A stretch of DNA of 64,000 nt, taken from NCBI RefSeq assembly GCF_014384965.1, contig NZ_JACRSW010000009.1, forward strand, positions 62,001 through 126,000. Reading direction: 5' to 3'. The translations under genes and the position numbers were made by a program. This DNA is from Jutongia hominis. GTDB lineage: Bacteria > Bacillota > Clostridia > Lachnospirales > Lachnospiraceae. Positions 35,760-44,208 of this stretch are shown one piece after another (positions within the stretch are counted from its first letter, which is position 1; every line of letters begins with the position of its first letter). The notes beneath the pieces are model-generated. The model saw nothing but the letters and a program-made list of their open reading frames with translations. It did no database searches and was not told where the DNA came from.

Positions 35760-36053
35760 ATGGTAAACTTTTTGAAAGATTTTGATTGGAAAAAGACAGG
35801 TATTTTTGCAGCGGGTGTGGCTTTTGGAACAGCCGGCATTAAAGTGTTATCAAGCAAAGATGCAAAGAAATTCTACACAAATTGTACTGCGGCAGCGTTA
35901 AGAGCAAAAGAGTGTGTGATGAAAACAGTTTCTACTGTTCAGGAGAATGCGGAAGATATCTTAGCAGATGCAAAGGATATAAATGAAGAACGCGTTGCAC
36001 AGGCAGAGGCAGCAGAATTTGAAGATGCCCAGACAACAGAAACAGAAGAATAA
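35760..36053 (+). CDS. Small membrane-associated protein (DUF6110-like) paired with P-type ATPase
   Basis: 97 residues: a hydrophobic, Gly-rich segment (about 13-30, GIFAAGVAFGTAGIKVL) followed by a Lys/Ala-rich helix and an acidic tail. It resembles the small DUF6110-type proteins found next to heavy-metal P-type ATPases in gut Clostridia; I base this on length, layout and neighbourhood, not on a motif. TAGGAGGTAAGAATT precedes the ATG. The ATPase gene starts 27 bp behind its stop, so they are one operon; a role as helper or regulator of that pump is inferred. Confidence 0.65.
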   Translation: MVNFLKDFDWKKTGIFAAGVAFGTAGIKVLSSKDAKKFYTNCTAAALRAKECVMKTVSTVQENAEDILADAKDINEERVAQAEAAEFEDAQTTETEE

Positions 36054-36080
36054 AACATTAAAAATCGCAGGTGAACATTT

Positions 36081-38156
36081 ATGAAATTTACAATAAAACA
36101 TGAATCGTCTCATCGTATGCGCATTCATATGCATGCATATCGTATGACATATGAACAGGCAGATACTTTATTGTATTATCTGCATCAGGCAAAAGAAATC
36201 TCTTATGTCAAAGTATATGAGAGAACAGGAGATGTTTCGATCGAGTATATCGGTGATCGTCAAAATGTGATCGATCTGTTACAGCAGTTTCACTATGATG
36301 AAGTGGACGTTCCGACCGGTCTGATCGAAAATTCAGGAAGAGAATTAAATGCCAGATACCAGGAAAAATTAATTGGAAAAGTTGCATTCCGCTACTTAGG
36401 AAAATGGCTTCTGCCTTATCCGATCCGAGCCTGCTTTATTACTGCAAATGCAATCAAATATATCAAGAACGGAGTACAGACTTTATGGCAGCGTAAGATA
36501 GAAGTTCCGGTACTGGATGCGACGGCAATCGGTGTTTCCGTTTTGCGAAATGATCTGGATACGGCAGGTTCGATCATGTTTCTTCTTGGTATCGGTGAAT
36601 TGCTAGAGGAATGGACACATAAAAAGTCAGTAGATGATCTTGCACAGAGCATGTCATTAAATATCAGTCATGTATGGATCATGCAGGATGGAAAAGAGAG
36701 ACTTATCTGCACTTCTGATGTAAAGCAGGGTGATCAGGTTGTGGTACATATGGGCAATGTAATCCCATTTGATGGTCTGGTATGTGCCGGTGAAGCTATG
36801 GTCAATCAGGCATCGCTGACCGGAGAAGCTATTGCGGTCAGAAGAGTGGCAGGGGCTTCGGTTTATGCCGGTACAATTGTTGAAGAAGGCGAATTGACTA
36901 TTTGTGTCAAGGAAATAGGTGGTTCAAGCCGATTTGAGAAGATTGTTACAATGATCGAAGATTCTCAAAAGCTTCAGTCACAGCTTGAAAGTAAAGCAGA
37001 ACATCTGGCGGATCGTCTTGTACCATATAGCCTTGGTGGAACAGTACTGACATATCTTCTGACCGGAAATGTAACAAAAGCGCTTTCTATCTTGATGGTT
37101 GATTTTTCATGTGCATTAAAGCTTGCTATGCCAATTTCCGTTCTGTCAGCGATTCGTGAATCCTGCCTATATGGAATTACCGTAAAGGGTGGAAAATATC
37201 TGGAAGCAGTAGCGGATGCAGACACGATCGTATTTGATAAAACAGGAACATTGACAAAAGCACAGCCGAAAGTGGTGGATGTCGTATCCTTTGATGGCAG
37301 AGAACCTGATGAGCTTTTAAGGATTGCTGCCTGCTTAGAGGAACATTTTCCGCATTCCATGGCAAAAGCTGTCGTGAAATCAGCGATCGAAAAAAATCTG
37401 CAACATGACGAGATGCATACAAAAGTAGAATATCTGGTAGCACATGGAATTTCTACTACGATCAATGATGTGCGTGTTATCATAGGTAGTTATCATTTCA
37501 TCTTTGAAGACGAGAAATGTATCATTCCGGAGGGCAAAGAGGCATTGTTTGAAAGTCTTCCACCGGAATATTCACAGTTGTATCTTGCAATTGATGGAAA
37601 ACTTGCAGCCGTTATTTGTATTGAAGATCCTGTCAGACAGGAGGCACAGGCTGTTGTGAATTCCCTGCGTAAAGCCGGACTCTCAAAGATTGTTATGATG
37701 ACGGGTGACAGTGAGAGAACTGCTTCTGCTATTGCAAAGAAAGTTGGCGTAGATGAATATTATTCAGAAGTCCTGCCGGAAGATAAAGCTTCCTTTGTAG
37801 AAGCAGAAAAAGCAAAAGGCAGAAAAGTCATTATGATCGGTGACGGTATTAATGATTCGCCGGCACTTTCCGCCGCAGATGCGGGCATTGCAATCAGTGA
37901 TGGTGCAGAGATTGCCAGAGAGATTGCAGATATTACGATCGGTGCAGATAACCTGTATCAGATTGTTACTTTAAAAATGTTAAGTGATAATCTGATGAAG
38001 AGAATCCGCAAGAATTATCGCTCTATCGTAGGCTTTAATACGATGCTGATCTTACTTGGTGTCAGCGGAGTGATCCAGCCGACAACATCTGCAGTGTTAC
38101 ATAACTCTTCTACTTTGCTGATCGGTTTGAAGAGCATGCAGAATCTTTTGGATTGA
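36081..38156 (+). CDS. Heavy-metal P1B-type ATPase with atypical SCALK membrane motif
   Basis: 691-residue metal pump. The N-terminal ~75 residues look like a ferredoxin-fold HMA domain without CxxC. Catalytic parts are SLTGEA (245-250), DKTGT with phosphorylated Asp386, TGDSERT and GDGINDSP (587-594). The membrane metal-binding motif, normally CPC/CPx/SPC, is instead DFSCALKLAMP (341-351), with no Pro next to the Cys. The HP motif reads HFPHSMAKA. Metal specificity is therefore open; Mn, Fe or Zn export are all possible. The start at 36081 follows GCAGGTGAACATTT. Cotranscribed with the small protein before it. Confidence 0.9.
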   Translation: MKFTIKHESSHRMRIHMHAYRMTYEQADTLLYYLHQAKEISYVKVYERTGDVSIEYIGDRQNVIDLLQQFHYDEVDVPTGLIENSGRELNARYQEKLIGKVAFRYLGKWLLPYPIRACFITANAIKYIKNGVQTLWQRKIEVPVLDATAIGVSVLRNDLDTAGSIMFLLGIGELLEEWTHKKSVDDLAQSMSLNISHVWIMQDGKERLICTSDVKQGDQVVVHMGNVIPFDGLVCAGEAMVNQASLTGEAIAVRRVAGASVYAGTIVEEGELTICVKEIGGSSRFEKIVTMIEDSQKLQSQLESKAEHLADRLVPYSLGGTVLTYLLTGNVTKALSILMVDFSCALKLAMPISVLSAIRESCLYGITVKGGKYLEAVADADTIVFDKTGTLTKAQPKVVDVVSFDGREPDELLRIAACLEEHFPHSMAKAVVKSAIEKNLQHDEMHTKVEYLVAHGISTTINDVRVIIGSYHFIFEDEKCIIPEGKEALFESLPPEYSQLYLAIDGKLAAVICIEDPVRQEAQAVVNSLRKAGLSKIVMMTGDSERTASAIAKKVGVDEYYSEVLPEDKASFVEAEKAKGRKVIMIGDGINDSPALSAADAGIAISDGAEIAREIADITIGADNLYQIVTLKMLSDNLMKRIRKNYRSIVGFNTMLILLGVSGVIQPTTSAVLHNSSTLLIGLKSMQNLLD

Positions 38157-38226
38157 TCAGTAGAACAGAATGATAAGAAAACAAAGTTTCTTTTTTGTAT
38201 TCTTGTACTGAAATATCAGATGTGTT

Positions 38227-38259
38227 AAAATAAGGTTAGCTTTGGCTAACCTTATTTTG
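38227..38259 (+). terminator. Terminator after the P-type ATPase
   Basis: 14-bp stem AAAATAAGGTTAGC / GGCTAACCTTATTTT with a 3-nt loop, 70 bp after the ATPase stop. Confidence 0.88.
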
Positions 38260-38312
38260 TATTACCGAACGAATAGTCAGAAAATTGTTCGTTTGAATAG
38301 AAGGATTTGTAA

Positions 38313-38344
38313 AAAAGAGTTAGGTATTGACTAACTCTTTTTTA
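38313..38344 (+). terminator. Second terminator, landing site of repeat A copy 6
   Basis: AAAGAGTTAG-GTATTGA-CTAACTCTTTTTT, a 10-bp stem with T-run. Repeat A copy 6 starts at the next base after the run. Between this and the first terminator there is only AT-rich DNA. Confidence 0.85.
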
Positions 38345-38461
38345 TGGAATAGGAAACTGCTCGTACAGTGGTGGTACACCAACAAGAATTGCGATAGCAA
38401 TTCTTGCAAAGTTTAATGTTCCATTAAACTTTTGACAAAGCGCTGGCTTTGCACTTTTTTA
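38345..38461 (+). repeat. Repeat A copy 6 (long form)
   Basis: 117-bp long-form copy with the extra AAGTTTAATG-TTCC-ATTAAACTT hairpin as in copy 3, and the final CAAAGC-GCTG-GCTTTG stem plus T-run. It lies behind the 38313-38344 terminator and 43 bp before the HD-GYP gene. Confidence 0.9.
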
Positions 38462-38504
38462 TGTTTAGAAGAAACGGAAGAAAATCAGAAAAGGCGGAAG
38501 AAAA

Positions 38505-39119
38505 ATGGAGAGTTGCAAATATTGTTCAACAGATGAAAACAGCATTGATTATCATGAAATCATAGAGTGCATCACTTGTGCATTGGATGCAAAAGATCCC
38601 TATACAGCAGGACATTCCCAGCGTGTGAGCGACATGACGCTGCGGGTATGTCAGATCATGGGATTTAAAGATCATGATATAGAAAGGATCCATATTGCAG
38701 CTCATTTGCATGATATAGGAAAAATTGGCGTGCCGGATTCTGTTTTAAATAAAGTGGAGCCTTTGACCGATGAAGAATGGCAGTTGATCCGTCGGCATCC
38801 TCAGATCGGGGCGGAAATTCTTAGTAAATCGACGCATCTGAGCGAATTAAAAGATATTGTGCTTTGTCATCATGAACGCTATGATGGCAAAGGATATCCT
38901 AATGGAAGAAAAGGCTGTGATATTCCGATCGGAGCGAGAATTATTGCAATCTGTGATTCAATCGATGCGATCACATCGAATCGTTGTTATCGCAGAGCAC
39001 ATGACTTTGCATATTGTTATCAGGAGATTCGGAAAAATCTTGGAACCATGTATGATCCGATCGTAGGTCAATATGTATTGGATCATTGGAAGTGGGTAAC
39101 GAAGGGGCAAAAAGAATAA
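38505..39119 (+). CDS. HD-GYP domain phosphohydrolase
   Basis: 204 residues made almost only of an HD-GYP domain: metal-binding HD in AAHLHDIGKIG (H69, D70), RHPQIGAEIL, and the HHERYDGKGYPNG signature carrying the GYP. The family typically degrades cyclic di-GMP, though related members act on other cyclic dinucleotides. No receiver, PAS or membrane domain is attached; a CKYC pair sits at the N-terminus (C4, C7). AAGGCGGAAGAAAA precedes the ATG. Monocistronic. Confidence 0.92.
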   Translation: MESCKYCSTDENSIDYHEIIECITCALDAKDPYTAGHSQRVSDMTLRVCQIMGFKDHDIERIHIAAHLHDIGKIGVPDSVLNKVEPLTDEEWQLIRRHPQIGAEILSKSTHLSELKDIVLCHHERYDGKGYPNGRKGCDIPIGARIIAICDSIDAITSNRCYRRAHDFAYCYQEIRKNLGTMYDPIVGQYVLDHWKWVTKGQKE

Positions 39120-39231
39120 AAACGGAAAAAGCGATTGACTGATTGACAATTTTTTCAGCTAATGGTACCATCAGACGTAATAGCAATTTGAGTTAATATC
39201 AGAATCAATTGAAAAAGAAATGGAGAAAAGA

Positions 39232-39639
39232 ATGAACGATAAAAATCAGAAATTATTATTTAGTGATAGTGACGAAGAAACAGTTGTAATTACATTAACA
39301 GATGAAGATGGTCAGGATATTGATGCGGAGATCATGGCTGCACTTGAGATTGAAGAATTCGGTAAAGAGTACGTAGCTGTTATGCCGCAGCAGGCTACGG
39401 AAGATCTTGAGGAAGGTGAAGCTCTGATCTTAGAGTATTCAGAAGATGCCGATGGAAATCCACAGTTTGCCCCGGTGGAGGATGAGGACGAATTTGAAGT
39501 GGTAGCGCAGGCTTTCAACCAGCTTTTTGAAGATCCGGATGAATTTTTAGAGGATGATGAAGATGAGGAAGATGGCTCAGATGGTTTTTTGAGTGATATC
39601 GGAGATATTCTTCCTGGAATTTCTATTAAGAAAGATTAA
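39232..39639 (+). CDS. DUF1292 acidic protein
   Basis: 135-residue, strongly acidic protein. The N-terminal ~90 residues (VVITLTDEDGQDIDAEIMAA, EYVAVMP, LILEYSEDADGNPQF) follow the DUF1292 (YrzB-like) pattern of small Firmicute proteins. The C-terminal tail has a D/E run. Start at 39232 with GGAGAAAAGA upstream; an in-frame ATG at 39220 is less likely. Function unknown. Confidence 0.85.
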   Translation: MNDKNQKLLFSDSDEETVVITLTDEDGQDIDAEIMAALEIEEFGKEYVAVMPQQATEDLEEGEALILEYSEDADGNPQFAPVEDEDEFEVVAQAFNQLFEDPDEFLEDDEDEEDGSDGFLSDIGDILPGISIKKD

Positions 39640-39829
39640 TAAGAAGAAAAATATTTGTGCATGGAATGAGATTGCTCAAAAGAAGAGTGGTTTATTCCGA
39701 TACCCCGCTAAATGCAGGGATATGAAAAAGCAAAGCAAGAAAAGATAACGAAAAAGAAAAGTCCATTTATTATTATGAATCCATAATCGGGGTACATAAG
39801 AATGAATGGGCTTTTTGATTTGCACTTTT

Positions 39830-41032
39830 TTAAGGATTTTGCCGCATAAAATTACGACGATATTCCATCGGTGTATAACCTGTAAATTTTTTGAACTGCT
39901 TGCCCAGATGACTTTGTGAAGAAAAACCAAGATATGCTGCAATCTCGCTGTAAGTATAATCAGAATATACCAAGAGATTTTTGGCACGGTTGATCTTTTC
40001 ACGTAGAATATATTGTAATGGGCTGATTCCTTCGTGTTCTTTAAAAAGCTGTGAAAGATAGTTTGGGCTGCAGCCGGTTTCATAAGCAAGGTCATCCATT
40101 GTAATCTTGTCATGCAAATGTGAAAAAATATAATCTTTGCATTTTATAATATGTGGATTTTTCCGGTGTGCTAATGTTCCTTTTTGGGCTTTTTTGATCT
40201 CGTTTACCATCTGGGCGTATTGTATCTCGATTTCACGTAACATTTTTTCAAGCTGCACAAGGTTGTTCTCAGCTTCGATTCTCTGGATCGCATTGTCAGA
40301 CAAAGAAAATGATAGTTCCGGGGACATTCCGCCGCGAATTGCAGAACGAGATGCAAGTGTGATCACGACTATGCATAAATTTTTAAAATTACGCAGACTG
40401 TCATGTGACAATACACCAGGGCTGCCGGAATAATCCTCAGCAATACTTCGTTTTAGCTGTTCAATATCGCCATCTTCGATACTTTTCTGCTCACGACATT
40501 CCTGGTCGTATGGGTTATGTTTTTGTTCTGACTCCTGGCGTTCAAAAAGATAATCGGAAAAATCCTGCTGCAACTGATCTGAAGAAAAACTTTTAACAAA
40601 GTTACAGCTGATAAATTCGTCTTCCGAAAGTGACTCCTTTGCCAATACATTATAAAAGAACAAAATGACTTCACAAAAATGGTGATAGGAAAACACAGAA
40701 AGATGATTCTTTAATTGTGAATCAATTATCACATGCTCTAACTGGTGGAGCGGATAGAGTGGAGAAGAAAATGAGACCGGACCGACTAAAAAGCAGTCGC
40801 TGTCAACGAAGAATTGTACATAAGCAATCGTATCATTGATTCCTTTGATGATCGGAAGGTCTGTATTTTCCCGATGCAATAAAAAATCATATACATCAGG
40901 CTGTTTAATCAGAGTATCTTCTAAGCCTCCAACATCGCAGACGGCACATTGTATCTGTCCGTCCGGTGAGCAGATGCGTACAAACGTATGCAAAGTATGG
41001 GAAATATATCTTATCAATACAGGAAGATTCAT
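39830..41032 (-). CDS. AraC family transcriptional regulator
   Basis: 400 residues. The last ~105 form the double helix-turn-helix (first HTH ITMDDLAYETGCSPNYLSQL, second YSEIAAYLGFSSQSHLGKQF, then the FTGYTPMEYRR end). The N-terminal ~170 residues are a Cys-containing sensor-like domain of no recognised family, and a helical linker follows (about 235-295). TTAGGAGAAATTTT precedes the ATG. It is divergent from the GH5-GPH-GH42 genes and most likely activates them in response to an oligosaccharide. Confidence 0.92.
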   Translation of the reverse strand: MNLPVLIRYISHTLHTFVRICSPDGQIQCAVCDVGGLEDTLIKQPDVYDFLLHRENTDLPIIKGINDTIAYVQFFVDSDCFLVGPVSFSSPLYPLHQLEHVIIDSQLKNHLSVFSYHHFCEVILFFYNVLAKESLSEDEFISCNFVKSFSSDQLQQDFSDYLFERQESEQKHNPYDQECREQKSIEDGDIEQLKRSIAEDYSGSPGVLSHDSLRNFKNLCIVVITLASRSAIRGGMSPELSFSLSDNAIQRIEAENNLVQLEKMLREIEIQYAQMVNEIKKAQKGTLAHRKNPHIIKCKDYIFSHLHDKITMDDLAYETGCSPNYLSQLFKEHEGISPLQYILREKINRAKNLLVYSDYTYSEIAAYLGFSSQSHLGKQFKKFTGYTPMEYRRNFMRQNP

Positions 41033-41158
41033 TTTAAAATTTCTCCTAAAAAGATTTTGAAATTTTGAGCTACAACAGGAAAATATATCATGACAGAGTT
41101 TTGGGAAAGCTACATTTCAAAACTTCCCATGCGGCATCTCTGTTTTTTATCTTCGTTC

Positions 41159-41178
41159 AGAAGATGCCGAGAGTACAT
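41159..41178. repeat. Solo right end of repeat C
   Basis: AGAAGATGCCGAGAGTACAT is identical to the right end of the complete copy at 35576-35736, but no matching left end is present within 200 bp. A hairpin ACAGAG..CTCTGTTTTTT lies before it (about 41096-41148). The remainder of the 41033-41434 gap is AT-rich and must hold the divergent promoters, which I cannot place with confidence. Confidence 0.65.
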
Positions 41179-41434
41179 TATGAACGTGTTTATATATTCA
41201 TTATACACAAAAAAGAAATGCAAACAAGGAAATAAAAGGAAAAGAAAAAAATAAAAGTTAAAGTAGAAACATAATAAAAAGCATAGAAATGTGATATAGA
41301 AAAAGAATGAATTTGATTATGATTACATCATACAAATTGCAAGAGCGAAAACACAAGATGATGCAGGTGCACATGTATCATGCTTCTGACGCAAAACACT
41401 AAAAACGATCATAGAAAGAAAAGAGGATGATTTT

Positions 41435-42607
41435 ATGAAAGTCAAAGGCGTAAACCTAGGCAACTGGCTGGTATTGGAAAAATGGATGAATCCGGCTTTG
41501 TTTGCAGGAACAACAGCAGAAGATGAATACTGGCTTCCAAGACAGTTATCAAAAGAAGCGTACACAGAGCGTATCCGTATTCATCGAAGCGAATATATCA
41601 CAGAGAGAGATTTTGTAACGATTAAATCATGGGGATTAGATACCGTTCGTATTCCTGTTCCATATTTCATTTTTGGTGACAGAGAACCATTTATCGGTTG
41701 TATCGAAGAACTCGATAAGGCATTTAACTGGGCTGAAAAATACGGTTTACAGATCCTTATTGATCTGCATACAGCACCGGAAGGACAGAATGGTTCCGAC
41801 AATGGTGGTATCTGTGGTGTATGTAAATGGGCACAGAACCCAAAGGAAGTCGAATTTGTTCATACCGTTTTAGAAAGACTTGCACAGCGTTATGGCAAAA
41901 GAAAAGGACTTTGGGGAATTGAAGTATTAAATGAACCGGCACTTCCAAAGGCGTGGGAGATGATGGATATGCAAAAGAGATATCCACCGGTTGACAAAGA
42001 GATGGCAAAGGGCAGCGGTCCTGTACCATATGATTTTATCCGTCAATTCTATAAAGACGCTTATGACCGTCTGCGTGTATATCTTCCGGAAGAGAAATAC
42101 ATTGTTTTCCATGATGGTTTCGAGTTGACAATCTGGAAAGACTTTATGCAGGAAGACAAATACAAAAGTATCGTATTAGATACACACCAGTATCTGATGC
42201 TTGCCGAAATGAACGGATGCGAGCAGACGATCGAAGGATATACAAAATATGTTCAGGAACATTTCGCAAAAGAGATCGAAGAAATGCAGCAGTATTTCCC
42301 TGTGATCTGCGGTGAGTGGTGTCTGTTTAACTCTTTGGCTTGTGGCTGGGACACAAAAGGCGGTCAGACAGTATTAAACGGTCTGGATGGTGCTTCTGTA
42401 GAAAGCTACACACCGGAAGAGAAAAAGAAGATTTATAATGCAGTAGCAAAAGTACAGACAGAAGCATGGAACAAAGGATCAGGATATTTTTACTGGAGTT
42501 ACAAGCTTTTAACAGATACAGTCAATACAGAAGGCTGGGTTGGCTGGGATAGCTGGGATCTCGGCAGATGTATTGATTTTGGCTGGTTTGATAAAAGGGA
42601 TCTGTAA
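41435..42607 (+). CDS. Cytoplasmic glycoside hydrolase family 5 enzyme
   Basis: 390 residues, no signal peptide. The GH5 fold shows GVNLGNWLVLEKWM at the start, the acid/base Glu167 in VLNEPAL and the nucleophile Glu294 in VICGEWC. The motif set resembles exo-beta-1,3-glucanase/BglC-type GH5 members, so it probably trims glucose from short beta-glucosides after import. AAGAGGATGATTTT precedes the ATG. First gene of the sugar cluster with the GPH symporter and GH42. Confidence 0.9.
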   Translation: MKVKGVNLGNWLVLEKWMNPALFAGTTAEDEYWLPRQLSKEAYTERIRIHRSEYITERDFVTIKSWGLDTVRIPVPYFIFGDREPFIGCIEELDKAFNWAEKYGLQILIDLHTAPEGQNGSDNGGICGVCKWAQNPKEVEFVHTVLERLAQRYGKRKGLWGIEVLNEPALPKAWEMMDMQKRYPPVDKEMAKGSGPVPYDFIRQFYKDAYDRLRVYLPEEKYIVFHDGFELTIWKDFMQEDKYKSIVLDTHQYLMLAEMNGCEQTIEGYTKYVQEHFAKEIEEMQQYFPVICGEWCLFNSLACGWDTKGGQTVLNGLDGASVESYTPEEKKKIYNAVAKVQTEAWNKGSGYFYWSYKLLTDTVNTEGWVGWDSWDLGRCIDFGWFDKRDL

Positions 42608-42612
42608 TTTTG

Positions 42613-42640
42613 TTGAAAAACAGTAGAAAAAGCATATAAT
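42613..42640 (+). promoter_or_regulatory. Possible internal promoter before the symporter
   Basis: TTGAAA (42613-42618), 16 bp, TATAAT (42635-42640), just behind the GH5 stop. It would allow symporter and GH42 expression apart from GH5. Confidence 0.6.
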
Positions 42641-42680
42641 GAACTTAAAATTGAACGAAAGCACACATAAGGAGGTACTT

Positions 42681-44069
42681 ATGAAAGAGACAAATATGAA
42701 TCCGAATGCAAAACTCAGCTTTTTAGAGCGTTTTGCATATGGTATGGGAGATTACGCAGGAAACTTAGTTTACTCTGCAATCAGCGCATTTTTATTAGTA
42801 TATTATACAAATGTAGTGGGAGCAAGTGCAGCAGCAGCGGCTTCTATCATTGCTATTTCAAAATTCTTTGATGGTGTTTCTGACCTGATCATGGGTTATA
42901 TCGTAGACCACACACATAGCAAATGGGGAAAAGCAAGACCATGGATCGCAAGACTTTGTATTCCGTTGGCAGTATGTACGGTTCTGATGTTTACCGTTCC
43001 TTCTTCTTTTGCCGGATCGGTACAGATCGCTTATATGTTCTTAACATATAACTTAGTATCAACAGTATTCTACACAGGTATCAACGTACCTTATGCTGCA
43101 ATGCACGGTTTGATGACAACAAACCAGTATGAAAGAGGTCTTCTTGGAAACTTCAGAAACCTTCTTGCTACAGCAGGTACTATGACGATCAATACCGTTG
43201 TTTTAAAAATGACAACAGCATTTGGTGGTGGAGATCCATACACACAGAAAGGCTGGACAGCCACAATTTCTATCTTAATGATAGTATTTGTAATTATCAA
43301 TTTCTTTAACTTTGCTGTTTGTAAAGAACGTGTTGTAGAAAATGCAGGATCTGATGATAAGAAAGAAAATGTATCTTTTGTCAAAGGTCTTACAGGACTG
43401 TTAAAAAATAAATACTGGATGCTTCTTGTAGTATGTATCCTTGCAATGTACTTTATGATGTCGACGTTCTTTGGTTCAGCAGTTTATTTTACACAGTATA
43501 ACATGAATGATGCAGGGAAATATGCAACCGTATCAAACCTTCTGTCTATGACACAGATCATAGGACTGTTCCTGACACCATTTATCATGAAGTTTGTATC
43601 TAAGAAAAACTTATTCATGATCGGTGCCGGTATTTCCGTAGTAGGTTTTGCAATTACAGGTCTTACAACAAATTATACGATCATTTGTGCAATGTCTGTT
43701 GTCAAAGGTCTTGGATTTGCCTGTGCAGGCGCTACCATGTTTGGCCTTTTACAGGATGCGATCACATATGGCGAGTGGTACAACGGATATGGTACAGCCG
43801 GAATGGGTAATGCAGCTTCTTCTTTCTGTATGAAAGTCGGTTCAGGCATTGGTACAGCAGCACTTGGATGGATCCTTGCAGCAGGTGGATTTGATGCAAA
43901 AGCAGCAGTACAGTCATCATCGTCTTTAGCAGCGATCAACGCATCATTTGCATGGATTCCTGCTATTGCAATGGCAATCGCATTTGTAGCACTTCTGTTC
44001 TTTGATCTTGACAAGCACTATGACAAAGCTGTTGAAGATCTTGAGAACGGAAAACACAGATTAGGATAA
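42681..44069 (+). CDS. GPH-family glycoside:cation symporter
   Basis: 462-residue carrier with 12 predicted spans of the glycoside-pentoside-hexuronide family. Conserved parts are ERFAYGMGDYAGNLVYS at the N-terminus (Asp in TM1), VDHTHSKWGKARPW in loop 2-3 and the DAITYGEWYNGYG segment between TM10 and 11. It probably imports the disaccharide or glucoside split by the flanking GH5 and GH42 enzymes. AAGGAGGTACTT precedes the ATG at 42681. Confidence 0.92.
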   Translation: MKETNMNPNAKLSFLERFAYGMGDYAGNLVYSAISAFLLVYYTNVVGASAAAAASIIAISKFFDGVSDLIMGYIVDHTHSKWGKARPWIARLCIPLAVCTVLMFTVPSSFAGSVQIAYMFLTYNLVSTVFYTGINVPYAAMHGLMTTNQYERGLLGNFRNLLATAGTMTINTVVLKMTTAFGGGDPYTQKGWTATISILMIVFVIINFFNFAVCKERVVENAGSDDKKENVSFVKGLTGLLKNKYWMLLVVCILAMYFMMSTFFGSAVYFTQYNMNDAGKYATVSNLLSMTQIIGLFLTPFIMKFVSKKNLFMIGAGISVVGFAITGLTTNYTIICAMSVVKGLGFACAGATMFGLLQDAITYGEWYNGYGTAGMGNAASSFCMKVGSGIGTAALGWILAAGGFDAKAAVQSSSSLAAINASFAWIPAIAMAIAFVALLFFDLDKHYDKAVEDLENGKHRLG

Positions 44070-44208
44070 AATAAGTAAGATATATCTTGTGACAGAAATC
44101 TTAATAAGAATAAGAGAAGGATATTGTGTAAAAACAGTATCCTTCCTTGTACTTATAGAAAGAATTTAAAAGAGGCAGAGAAATTACTCAGAAAGGCGGA
44201 CTATTATA

